A stretch of DNA of 49,018 nucleotides from NCBI RefSeq assembly GCF_001949145.1, contig NW_019091492.1:422577-471594 (forward strand). The letters run 5' to 3'. This document shows, piece by piece, positions 1 to 12,900 of this stretch. Each line of letters starts with the position of its first letter. Position 1 is the first letter of the stretch. The notes beneath the pieces were generated by a model that saw only the letters and a list, made by a program, of their open reading frames with translations, was not told the DNA's origin and made no database searches. Made by a program: the position numbers and the translations under genes. This DNA is from Acanthaster planci (Eukaryota > Echinodermata > Asteroidea > Valvatida > Acanthasteridae).

Positions 1-3000
1 AGGGAACATGGTGGAACACAGGGACTGGGGAACACATCGGAGAACACCTGGGACTTCCAGCTGATTTTTCTCAGAGTCAAGTTCCAGGTAATGCAACAAA
101 ACCTCAAACTGCACAGTGATGCACAATGAAGGGGATCTGTGTTAGCATTGTTCATGTTGAAAGTGAGGAAGAACCAGTCTCTGGCATAGTTAAAATAATT
201 TGTAGCTTTTTCTTTAAATAAACCACTTGGTTCACTCTCTAATAACTTTGGCTAAACAAAGAAAGGAAGAGCACATGACTAGTTCCCTTAGAATCATCTC
301 CAAGCTTGGAGACTGTCAGAATAGTGTATAACAGTGTGGTGACAGTTAAGTATTCTTAATGTTATAGGTTTGATCAGTCCATCTGCAGTCAGTTGTCTTT
401 GTTGAGCCTAAGTAGTTCCAATTTTAACTAGTTACATGTTTGTTTTTTCAGTCTAACCACACCCCATTTAGGAAACAGTTGTCGAATGAATGACAAGAAT
501 AATGATGTAACATTTGATTCATGTGATGGTCCCTAATGCTGTATCCATTCAAAATTACAGTGGTTAATTCAAACAAACCTTGTATTCAGTTATTATGACT
601 CAGAAAAAATCCATTAGTAGGCAGCATAAAACAAAGAAGTTGATCGATCGTCCCAGCCCGACCCACCAAAATGCCCAGACTTTTTTTAACAGTGCATATT
701 GTGAAGATTCAGAGATGACAAATAGTCAATTTCGAGTACTAAAATCTTGCATTCCACATGTAAACAAACAGTAAAATCCAAACTGGATCCTATCTGGTAT
801 CTTCAGAAGTTTCCGTTCAGGCAAAATTGCAGATCTAGTAACGCACACTAGGGTCACATTAAAATCAGAGTCCGGGGGGGGCCTCCTGCCAGACCCTACT
901 TTCTGGATAAAAGTTGATCAACAATCAGTGTTTATGCAGCCTATCGCAAAAAATGATTCATTGCTTGAGAACTTTGGTTTCTTTGTATGTTGATACCTCA
1001 ACCCACCAAGAATTCTTGTATTTGATACTCAAATTTCACAATTTCCTGAGCCCTTAAAAAGTGCTAAAAGTGCTCATACATATACATCCAAAGCATTTAG
1101 GCAAATCTTTTGTCTGATATCATTTAGTTTTGTTCTTATAGATTTTTCCAACTGATCATACGCTCAGTCCGCTGATGGCAGTGCCTGACCAAAGGGGGTA
1201 ACCCTTGTTTATCAGTAGGAGCAGCTAGTTGAAGCCCCTCGGGTGGAAAAGTGTATTTTTCAGATGCTAATTGCAGATTCTGTTTGCACTAGTAGAAAGT
1301 ATATATAGGCAGTCTGTGGTAGTTTGCACTGTGTATATTCCTATAGGCTGACGGTGAACATTTTACAAGCCATTGGATAAATGTTTTTCTTCTCAACTAT
1401 TTAGTGTTGTTTGGTGTCAGATGATAAAAAGGTGTAAATAAAGGGTCCACTAATTCAAGTGAGAATTTCTGCCCAGCTCATTAGCATGAAAAGTGCCCCC
1501 ACAGTATCTTTTGAAAAAGGAGATTGTTTGGCCCCCAAAATGGTGAGATTGTGTAAATCGTCGCCAGGACCAAGGATCAACACCCTGGTTCTTTGGGCTT
1601 CCATCTGAGATCATAATGGCTAAAAAAATATGGTTTTGGAAAACGGTTCCAAATGCCTTCCAAATGTTTTCAATGGGCTTGAATTAGTGGACTGCACTCA
1701 GAAGCAGTTACTGTTATTTATTTTCATCATGGATGAACCGTGGCTGAACTAAACAAAGGAACACTGTGAAGCATTTGAAGTCCCCACCCCTGCCTTTCAC
1801 TGCACAAATTTTCCTGTCTACCTTCCGTGTAAACATGCAACTGTCATTTGAGTTGTCTTGAGATATTTTGAAATGGCCGTGTACTTTAACTTTCATTGCA
1901 CATGTAGGCTTTTGAATTAGCCCCTCCTTCAAAGAACCATCATTAATTTGTCTTGGCCTGGCACTACTTGGTAATGTGCCAGTGCCATCTTTATACTGTC
2001 ATTAATTCATGTCTTCTCTCATCTGCCTCACCTCTACTGGAATAGATTGTAGTTATTGAACACTTCAGAAAGGACAATAGGGAACTTGGAAACGCTGTAA
2101 CTTGCAGACATTTGGGTGGCAACACTTATTGATGGAATATTGCCTGGCTGGTGCGATACTGCTTTCACAAATGTAATTGCTATGGGGATCGTGCCGACAA
2201 TTTTGTTGTCCTCTGCTTTCCAATGAAGGGCGGCCATTGTCTTCAAACAATAGGGATATTGTGACAGCACACTGGCACCTCATTGTCATCAAGTACAATG
2301 GATACTAGTCTGCATTTGATGAAGGTCCTCTGGTGATTAATTTTTCTTCTGATGGAATATTCCTGGTATATGCACATCTTGGGTTTATGTAGCAGTCTGT
2401 GGGGATCCAATGAAGTTTTGTCAAGGAAGGATGGCATCATGTCAATTCTTCAACTCCGTAAATTTTAAAAACTAACATCTTATTACTGAACAAATTTACC
2501 TTGAATTTAAAGAAATCAGAGTTATTACCAAAATAGAGGAAGAATTTTTACAAAATATCCATGTGAGAAATTAAACACTCAACCAAAGTAACCACGTGAG
2601 TTCCTTTGATGCCTCACATATAACACATATATGTATGCACATGTGTGTAAATCCCACATGACATCCCATTTTTAAGTATTTGTTATACCTTTGTTTCTTT
2701 GACTTGTGGTATTTCGAAGAAAGGATCACCAGTACTGCCTTGAAACAAGTTGTGTTCTAGAACTAATATGGCCTATAAGACCAAACAAATTTGTTAATTA
2801 TGCAGTGCCTCAAACTTTCCATTTAGAAAAATTGTGGTTCTTCTAAGAAAATGGTTTTCTAAATTTGGAGTAATTTCTATGAAATTGAGATTAGGCAATC
2901 CCCAGTTCCCACCCATTACGCACATTTTTTTGAGAATGCTTAAGAAAAGGATCAGTATGGAGACATTTGGTTGCTTAATTCCAGATAAAATGCCCACTTT

Positions 3001-3606
3001 CAACTGCTTTTAAAACCTCAACAATTTTCTGTGACAGTGCACTAAGACAGTGTTAGCACATTGTAGTTAAACTAGCAGATTTCTCAATGATTTTGTACAC
3101 ATACACAATAAGTATTAAGTCTATTAAGGTGACTATATTTTAACTTGGTAGTGGTACAGGACCTGCATTGTAGCTACTGTCATTCTCTCATGGGGCTTCA
3201 GGGTTTTGCAAAAATAGGTTTATGGTAAGAAATATCACTGAAATCTTGTACAGATGACTGTCTTATGTCAACTTTTTCATTTTGTGCCAATTGGTTGTGA
3301 AAAGTTGTCTATTTGAAAAGTCAAGGTTTACTGTATATACAGGACAGCAGAGATCCTGCAATGAAGCTTGTCCCTGAGGGAGCCATTTTTTGAGGGGGGA
3401 TTGTCTCGCCACTGGAGAAGGGGCCCCAATCTTAGTTGTCTCATGCCCAGTCTTTTTTAAACTAGGCAAGCATATAAAGACATTCATTATCTGTGAAGTT
3501 CAAATTTGACCTGATATACGTATACGGTTTTTGTTATGATTATTTATAGTTTATAGTCTCGTCTAGGAAAAGTAGGCTTTTAGCGAGAATTGTATATCCA
3601 ATTTTC
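1..3606. other. Non-coding stretch, no gene recognised
   Basis: AT-rich sequence with only short, incidental open frames (up to 78 codons). A somewhat GC-richer block around 1480-1620 and homopolymer G near 870 are the only local features. I see no repeat, RNA gene or exon I can support. Confidence 0.6.
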
Positions 3607-3612
3607 ATAAAA

Positions 3613-3902
3613 GGAAGTCAGGTTGGGGTAGTGGCTCTTTCCTGGCCTTCCAGCTATTCAGTCTGAGTTTGAATCCGGCTCAGTCCACATACATGGATTG
3701 GGTTTTCAGTCCCAACTTGATTCTGTGGGTTTTACTCAGAATATTCCTCCGGGCTTTTCCTCCCACCTCTAAAACAGTAACTGCTTCTCATTGTCTCCTC
3801 TCTATGTCTTTCTTCAGGCTTGCAAGCCACAGTGCCTAGGGTGGTTTTGAAGAATCTGTGGTGTCACTACCAGAAATGATTAATGATAATTAATAAATAA
3901 TA
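3613..3902 (+). mobile_element. tRNA-derived SINE with ATT-rich tail
   Basis: The head resembles a tRNA promoter: an A-box-like GGGGTAGTGGCTCT at 3624-3637 and a B box AGTTTGAATCC at 3666-3676. The body carries TCCGGGCTTTTCCTCCCACC, similar to the central segment shared by many marine invertebrate SINEs. The tail is a simple repeat of the type TTAATAAATAATAATAAA. ATAAAA flanks both ends (3607-3612 and 3903-3908) and may be a target-site duplication. It encodes no protein and would depend on a LINE partner for movement. I do not assign a family name. Confidence 0.75.
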
Positions 3903-3909
3903 ATAAAAT

Positions 3910-6900
3910 CGGTTTTAAAATGACAATATGACACTACAAAAACTTCTGAAGGCAGGCATGAAAATTGCCCCCTCCCTGGCTCGTTTAGAGTTGCACCTAA
4001 ACTGGTTATATCCAAATAAATTATTTTCTGCAGGAAAATGAGGTATAACATTTCTTATAATATTGGGGTAATATGAAACACACTGATGTGAAGATTGATT
4101 CCAAAACTCATTAGTTTCTTGTTACTTGCTAATATTGATCATTGCTCTAGCTAATGGAGAGGGTCAATCTTGACAAGTTGTGCTTTGCCATCACAAAACA
4201 CTGAGTGTCATTTGTAAGCACATGTAAGTTTTTATCTATACATAATCTGGAAATTCTAGTCACCTTGATGTGAGGTTCCATCCTTTCATTCCCTCTGCTT
4301 GATTCTCAAAATAGTGTTCTTGATTTGTGATGCGCAGACCAACTGAATAGACAAATGCTTATTCCCTTTAGCCACCAGCACTTGTGGAGATGGTAGTCAA
4401 AGATAAGTTCACTTAATATCATAAGGGCATGTTGTCTTATGATATTTGAAGATCAGGGAGGTGTGTGGGTTGCAGAATGTCATTTCCCTGCGGACACCTC
4501 TGTATGAGAATCAAGAGTGATTAATTTTCCTAAAAGTCTGGATAGGACATTTGAGTTGAAATCTTTGGCTGGAGCTGGCTGACAGTAATTGGAAGAGACA
4601 GATTAGCATTGTTTGCCCAACCAACCTAACAGTGGCAAACCTCCTCATGTATTGTCTACCTAGGAACTTATATCAATCTTGTAACAACACACATTGCTCC
4701 AGGGGCTTCTGTACCATTCCCACTTTTTGTCTATTTCCATTAAGTTGAAATGGCAGTAAACGATTTAATTCTTATCCCATGGGTGTCTCATGGAACAGGG
4801 CATTGCACTGCTAACATGGATAGAATTTCCTTAGTGTTTCATGGGGTAAGATGGCCAGCTCACAAGATTCCCTTTGCTTCAAGGGTCGTGCTGCTAAAGA
4901 AAAATTTGTAGTCTTTCCTGTCTAATTACATTTATATGTTCGGCTTATCCTCTTATGGGTGTTGGCGGTGTTTATTTTCACCAGATACTGTGAGAGTCAC
5001 CATGGGCCATCTGCTGTCCTTTGATAAAGCTCTCGCCTGTATTTGTAGCAAATGGTCTACCCCTTTGTACCTAGCCATGTAGGACGACATTGAAGTATTA
5101 CAAATTTTGTCTAGTTGAAAATTTTTATGAACTGAGCATTTTTTAGTTGTTTTCAGAGAAAAGGTTGTTCGTACCATTTTGTGATAAGCCACTTACAGCT
5201 GGTACTCAGGAAGGATTCTTTTAACTTGGCAAGAAACCATCGAAAAAACAAGAAGTACAATCCTGTTCATGTTTGTGAGACAGATGTTAGGGAGTGGTGA
5301 TATTTATTGTTAGTAAATGATAACCAGACTTTCAGACTCGTTTGTCCCAGTTGGCTGTAAAATTGCTCGGGAGAGTAAAATACCTTTCAAATGTGCTTAT
5401 TTTTGACAAAGGTATACCTGTTGGCCTAACCAGAAATGTAAGGTATTGAGCTGGCAAGTTGACTTGACAGTGACTTCCCACACTTTGCAATACTGGGAGT
5501 AAAGCAATGGTCATATGGGTTACTGTCACTGTGCAAAGTTGGAGTCTGTATATGATGTTACATCTTGAGGGGACTTTCTCTGCTGGGGGAAGAAGTGAAT
5601 TGAGCACGAAAAGAATAAGTCAGGAAGATTGAAGAGAGCACATGTGATATTGACATAACATAAATACCACCATCCTCATCGCTCCAATTTCTCTTGAATG
5701 GAGAGGAAAGTAAAAAGTACAGCATGTTTTGTGCTGGGGCCGGGCAGGTCTAACCCTCATTGAACAGGCAGGAAAATGAAACGTGTTTTGTTGTTGTGTC
5801 AGTGTTGAAAGTGGTATTGAGTTTGTTTAGCTTTGCGATTGGATCCATGTGACAAACTAATAGGATCGGAAACATGAACCCTTGGGGTCTCTCAGTAAAT
5901 AAGAGCCAAACAAAAGTAAGGTTTTGTGTCTGTTAATATTGCCTTGGCCTGTGATATTACCTGTCTTGTACGTGTTCAATGATGCCTCCGGATTCACTCA
6001 ATGCGATCAATCAATACAGGTATATGCTGTCAGCATAAAACACTTTTGTGGTTGATGTGGCTCTTTCAGGGTTGAGATCTTTCTCATTAAAGAACGTAAT
6101 GAACCTTTTCCTTGTTAGAGATTTACCAAGCACCAAGCCTGGGCTGGAAAACTTGGTCAGGGAATATTAAGGTGTGCTACTTTCTGAAGTTTCTTGCATT
6201 TAAGATCCGTTTCAGGAAACCAGGATGAGGTTCGAGCAGTCACTTGTTTAGTACATGTAATATTGATGTTATGGAAGTAAAGCAAATCAGCTTGAAATAA
6301 AGGGACTGCCCATAGCGACAAAGTTTAACAAAATTGAACAAGACTGTCTTTGTCGGATATATGTATATGGTGCCAGTTTAATTTTGAAAAAGAAATTGTG
6401 TGTGCTTTTCAAAAAAGGTAATAGGCCTATTGTGGATTCCAAACTCCTTGCTCATGTCACTTGTAGCACAGACTATGAACTCTTGCATATACCATCTTTC
6501 CATTGGAGCAGTCATACACTTTCTAAATAGAGTCATTTCCATTTCACTTCCAATTTTTAACTTGTGGAAGGTATATAACTTAAATATATGAGTATTTACA
6601 ATTCAGACTGCTTTGAAAAGAATCCATAGATTTGAATTTGGCTTTGTTCAGAATTAACTCAACTGGAGAATGAAAGAAACTCTCACAGACTGGTTTTTGG
6701 GTGCGGATCACTTTATCAACCAAATATTATCAAATTGACTTGAAAAATATGATTACATGTAGTGTGAAAGGTATAATTGTATTTTACACATTCAATCTAT
6801 GGTTCTGAGTAGTGAGATGCAGCTGTGTAAAAGGCAGGTTTAGTTCGTGCATGGCCCACACGATGAGAGCTTGCAGACTGTAAGTGTGCTAATTTAACAT

Positions 6901-9900
6901 TGAGAAGAGCCCTTTTGCTGGGCAAATAAACATTGGTCCTGTGAGATATGTTGCAGAAAAGGAAAGGCCCTGTGTACCTTATATTACAGGTGTAAATTCC
7001 TGAACTTTATATAGAGAAATTGGAGTGGGAATTGAAGGCACCAGGCATGAACTGCAATTAATCTTCTGAAAAAACTCTCAGATTTTATCATGTGACTTGT
7101 GGATTTCATCTTTATGATTCAGTGCAGCATGGCAACAAGCGATGAATGAAGTTTGACTGAATTGGAATTTTCAGTTAAGCAGTACTTTGGACTTAAGTTT
7201 TCTCTTGGACAAACTAACAGCTGAAAGTAGGACCATGCATCTTAAAAAAAAAGATACATTTTAGTGAAATTTAGATATTTTTGTTGTATTTAGCCACATA
7301 GTGAAGAATTTTGATGCAGGACTGTTATGTTGCATGCAGTAGCATAAATTTATGTATAACTACAACAAAATGTGAGTGCAATTGCACAATGGCCCGCAAC
7401 ATCTTCAAAAAAGGAGACATAGTGTTTGTCCCTAATGTGTGAATTTCAAAGCTGAACAATTGACAATTCCTCAGATTATGGTGAACCTGCTTTGATGAAT
7501 ATCCAGGGTAAATAGGCAGAATAAATGGAATTATACTGCATGTGGGGTTTTATATTCACAATTGTGTCTTGAAAAAACATCCAAAGAATGTGATAATTTA
7601 CACTTGCCTGCTTCATAAAGCCCTGTCCAAGTCATGATGGAGACCTGGGCCAGAGTGGTATTATCAGGCACTAACCATAAGTGATGGCATTACTGCAAGG
7701 GAAACTGCTGAGTTATTGGGAACAAAGTTGAAGTAATTGAACCATACAGACAGGGACAAATGAAATTCTCTCATGCTCAGTTAGGCAGTTCAGTCGAACA
7801 TTACAGTCCTTTGGGCCATGGGATTTCATCAGATTTATCAATATTTTGCAGCAATATGAATGTCTATATGGACATCTCTATATTTGTTCTGATTTATTAC
7901 TCCTATTTGGATATATAACATTCATCATTACACTACATTGTATCAAAGGCTTCAATAAGTGCCTCAATAAAGCAGCATACAGCACTGCGCATGCTTTGGT
8001 GCCAAGTCTGGTGAATGTTTATGTGTAAACTTACATTGACATTTAATGTCAACAAATTTATTTTGGAAGTGGACATGCCAGTCATGCACTTTGGAAGACC
8101 TTTGCGTGTCTTGTGATATTTGCCTCTGTACATTGATGAATTAAATCATTGTAACTTCAAATGATCAATGGTCGATCTTTTTCAACATTTGTCTGATTTT
8201 GTCAGATTTCATTGGAATTCGTCTCACCTAATGGTCATGTATATAATGCAAGAATCAAATTAGTCTTTGACTGATTTCAAGAACGTTTTTATCAAGTGTA
8301 TCAAATGGGGTATAACCAATGGCACAGTGTATTGCAAGAAAGCAATTGAAGGTTGAACCACCAATAAAGGACAAGAAGAACTAAATCAGTTGTTTTTGAA
8401 AGATTATTTGACTTTTCATGAAATGGAAGGTATGCAGTTTCACTTGCCTATATCAAGACCTCATTTCATCCAGATGTTGATGCACAGATCTGTTGACCTA
8501 AATAGACATGCGAATGGAAGAGATATATATTTGTTTATTCAAGGATATATACCAAGGTTTAACAAAGGAACTACTTCACAGACACACAAAAATAGAGAAA
8601 ATATGTTGAAAGCAGAAATAAACGGATAAAAATGTAAAAATACCTAGGGTAGTATACAATAACTTCATGAATTTGAATGAAATGCATTTAACATTGATCA
8701 CAAAATGACGAAATTGTTTCATCTGTGGTATGTTCAACAATTGTGGACCATGAAATTGAATCGTCTTTCACAAAAAAGTTTAGTGAACGTATGAAATTAT
8801 TTTAACAAAGTGCAAACATGAGCAACGAAAGGTGAAATTAAACATATGAGAGGTCATGGATTTTGACATATTTGAAGTTATCAGTTCATAAATTTGACTG
8901 AAACAAGTTGAAAATGCACAGCAAAACCTATAGAATACACATAATTGGCAAGTAAATGAAATGGCAACACTCAGCACTACCACTGGGTAGAGTGCAACAA
9001 AACACCCTGTTTTCGCACCAGCAAATCCGTGACTAATCTATTGAACAGATTAAGATTTCTGTGTTACGAAGTCTCGTGGTGAACGACAGAATACAGAGTA
9101 GGTGTTAAGACACCATGGGTGCCAAGTAAGCATGGCCGCCTAGGCTTCCCGTTTTTCCACCTGTGCACTGGGCGTGAAAATGCCGTCAAATGCTGTTGCA
9201 CTGCATTTAGTGGCACAGGGCCAAGTGGGAATGATGAGCAGCAGATATTAAGTGATGAATGGACTACAAGAGTTGTCACAAGAAGAAATCATTAACAAAT
9301 GCGGCGAGCAGATAAAATTCTCACGGCTGTAGTTATTTGGAATTTGAGATGACTTGCTTGGCTCTTTTACTCAGCCCAACAGATACCGCTGCATCTATCA
9401 ACCCTTCCGACATGCATGCAGGACTTCAATAAATGGCCATAAGAGCCCTCAATCAAATCTAGTGAAAGACTACACACAATTCCCATCCGCCTATGTCCCC
9501 TCCATAACCAACCCAGAGGGATCTGGTTTGTGTATCAAAAAAATTCCCCGCTTGCTATCCTGTTAAAATAGGATAACTTGCCTTGTTGGATGTGTAGTGG
9601 ATGGCTTTGAAAATGGAATGGCTTGCAGCCTTCAAGTTGAGAGTATTTGTCTTGAGATTCATTTCATGGGTGTTGAGCACAAATTGTGTACTGCAGGAGG
9701 AGCTTCTCACATGTACTATAACTTGGTTGCCATCGATCGCCCTGCATGGCGCAGGAATTAGGGAAGAACGGAGTAAAATGGTCTAATCCCATCAAACTCT
9801 GGCAATTGCCCACTCTTGGCAAACAAAACAATTAAGATGGTCACACGATAGCTTCTGTCTGCGGTACACCATGCCGTTCATCCAAGCTGAGCCTATCTTA

Positions 9901-12900
9901 GAGAGCGCACTCTTTTAAACCAATTAGGACCAATGCGGGCAGAAAAAAGCCCTAGCTGTCAGGAGCTGTTCTTGTCAGGCAACCGGATCATCCACTCACC
10001 TTACGTTGTCGTCTGTAACTGGGCGTTGAAATTCTGGCTGGTAACAAACGGTCGGGGTGTCAGCGTCAGAATGGGATGGCACAAATGAATTATCTCATTC
10101 TCGCACTTTACAACGATCGGGACAGTCAGAGAAGAATGTATGAACGGCAAATCTGTAGCCAGCTAAATGCACTCAGCCCGTTGCCAAATTGGATCATGTT
10201 AGGCGTAATTCGTTGGTTTAAGTCCCTTCGTGCTGCTTCCGTGTTTGGCGTAAGGTCATGTGTTTTTTCTCGATGGCAATGCATTGACAGTCACAGATTG
10301 TGTTGACTGAAAAAGCAAATTGAAAACATGCATGTAGCTTTGGTGTCCTTACTTAATACTGTTGGCTTGAATTACATGTGAGACATATAGCACTTACTGA
10401 TGACTGTTGTGAAACCTTTACCAACTTGCTGATGGAATTGTTAGTTCGCAAAGTAAAAATGTTAAAAGATAATATTTCTTGCTTCTGTTTACTTTCTAAG
10501 GGCTGAGTGATACATAACCTGTTAAAAAAAATTTGTTTTAGACTTACTGTAGTAGTAAGTTTTTCAAATTCAGTTGAATTGTTTGCAAGGAAAAAACAGT
10601 GTCCTATTGCGCAAAAGCCAGGGCTGTTCAACGTGCCAAAACATCATGTCAAAATCTTACCTGTTTCTCAAACTAGCAACAACATCAACGCTTCAGCCTA
10701 GTAATAAATGCAAATGTGTTGTACCTTCTCCAATGTTTCAGTGTGATTCGAATGGTTGAACCACACATTGTGTTAAGGATTTTGGGCGAACACATTTGTT
10801 TTTAAAGTTGAACAGAACCGGTACAATGATGTTCATTCTACTTGAACTTGGATATTCCTTGGAAATCTAATAGTAGTTCTGACCATCAAATAATCTTTCT
10901 TCGGATTTAGATACTGAGATAACAACAGCCCTACCAGCCATTTTTACACAGCCTTATGTGCTCTTCCAACCGCTAATATCCCTATTGAATTGCTCCAGGG
11001 AGATTAAAAATTTTAGATGAGAGCTTGAAATGGGTATTCTTGTTCAGTGCCTTGCAACGTATCTCTAACCAGCCGGCTTTTTACGTTCAAAAAGGAAAAT
11101 TCCACTGAATATCTGCCAGGCCCTGAAATCACACAAACAATTTAGTGCTGACTATTTTACTCCTGTGGCAAATTGGCTAGAAAATCCTTTTCAAGACATG
11201 TTGGTTAGATTAGGAATCACCCCCCCTCAAGGAGAGGTAGAGAACTTCTTTGATGGGACTGGCAAACAGAGTTTGGTATTGTGATGTTGTCATGTTGTGG
11301 ATGACTAAAGACGGTGAAATATGTGTGGTTTTGTGGGTTTTCTGTTAAGGATTAATAACTTGCCAACTGGTATTTTTTGATTAATTTGAGAGCTCCGAGG
11401 GAGATTACCTTCAGCATTAAATAGACTTTGATTAAATTTGTGTGGCTTTTATGATGCCAATTCATTACTGTTTTGGGATGTCATCCTGCCTTGTTCAGGC
11501 CAGAGCACGAAGTGTTGCTCCTATACCATGCAAACATCAGTGTAAGTCCTGTGTGGTATCTCACTTAATAGAAGTTATGGTTTACGTCTGGTGCTGTTGA
11601 CAGTTGTTTCTCTCGATAAACCCACCTTCATAAAATTGATTTTAAGAGTTATATGGAATACAGTCAGTATTGGGAAATGAAAATTATGTTTCCATATGAT
11701 TTTGTTTTTTGTCTGCAGTGTTTGAGGCCATACCAATAATCAAGATTGTTAGGATAAGAGTCTTCATACATAGACATGTGGTCCCCTTAAACTTGATGAT
11801 TCTTGTGAATTTACTGCTTCCTGTGCCAGTGGTGATGCTAATCCTCTCATTCAAGGAATTCATATGATTTTAATTTAGCAAATTGGCAGCCACAAGCTAT
11901 ACGTAATGAAGGAACGAGGCAATTGCAAATTTATTTCCAGAATTGATAATCCAGTGCACTCTGTTCACAACCCCCCCCTCTAATCCGTCATGACCATTCC
12001 AATTGGTGGCGTAGAAAACTCTGATTAAGTCTAGCCAAGAACGACTGAGGCTATATCTGCCTCATCTATGCACTACGTGGTCATTCTTGGATTGAAGTTT
12101 GTTATGTTTTTTTCTTTGAAACTTTGTAGTAGTCTTCTTAAAGGATTGCATGCTGGTCATGTAGTACCAGAAGTAGATTACTTTTCTGGAATCATGGAGC
12201 TTTAAGAATTTTTGCTCTACAGTATTTTTAATCAGTACTTATGCTAGAGGGGAGATGGTTGAGGATCCTTTTATAAGTCCAAGTACCCTACATGCCCCTT
12301 GAGTGAAATAGTAACGTTTAATTTTCAGTGCAAAAGTCCAGGTCATGGTGATGACTGTGTTTCATGATTAATGTATTTAGCATATAGATTGTATGAGGTT
12401 GGAGGCAGGTGAAGATGGAACAAGCTTCTGTTAAGATCACAGCTCTCATCTTATGATGATAAGCAGATTGAATAACCATCAATAAATAGCGCCATCAAGC
12501 CTCTCTGGTGACTGCTTGATGTTACATTGTTGGCTGTAGATAAAAAAAGTACAAAAGGCTTAAAATTATTTCCCCATGTACCCTTCAATATTACCACCTG
12601 AATCGAGTGGCCATTCGTTAAAAATTTCTACTAGATTCCTATTCCAAATGGTGCGATGAATAAAGTGTCTTTGTTGGTCTCCGCACAAATACCAACCATA
12701 AAGGGGACCGATGACCCAGAGTCTAGCACTAGATGAACCCCTCATGTGGAAAAATGACTTCAGATTTTTGGCTGGTTATTAGAAATAATTTTTGCAGCTG
12801 GGGATGTGAGCGGAGTGTGACTTGTCAAGGATGAGGGGGTCAAAGGTAGGCATGCATGGGGTCCCTGTGAAAGGCGTCCCAAACCAATGACGGCGATTCG

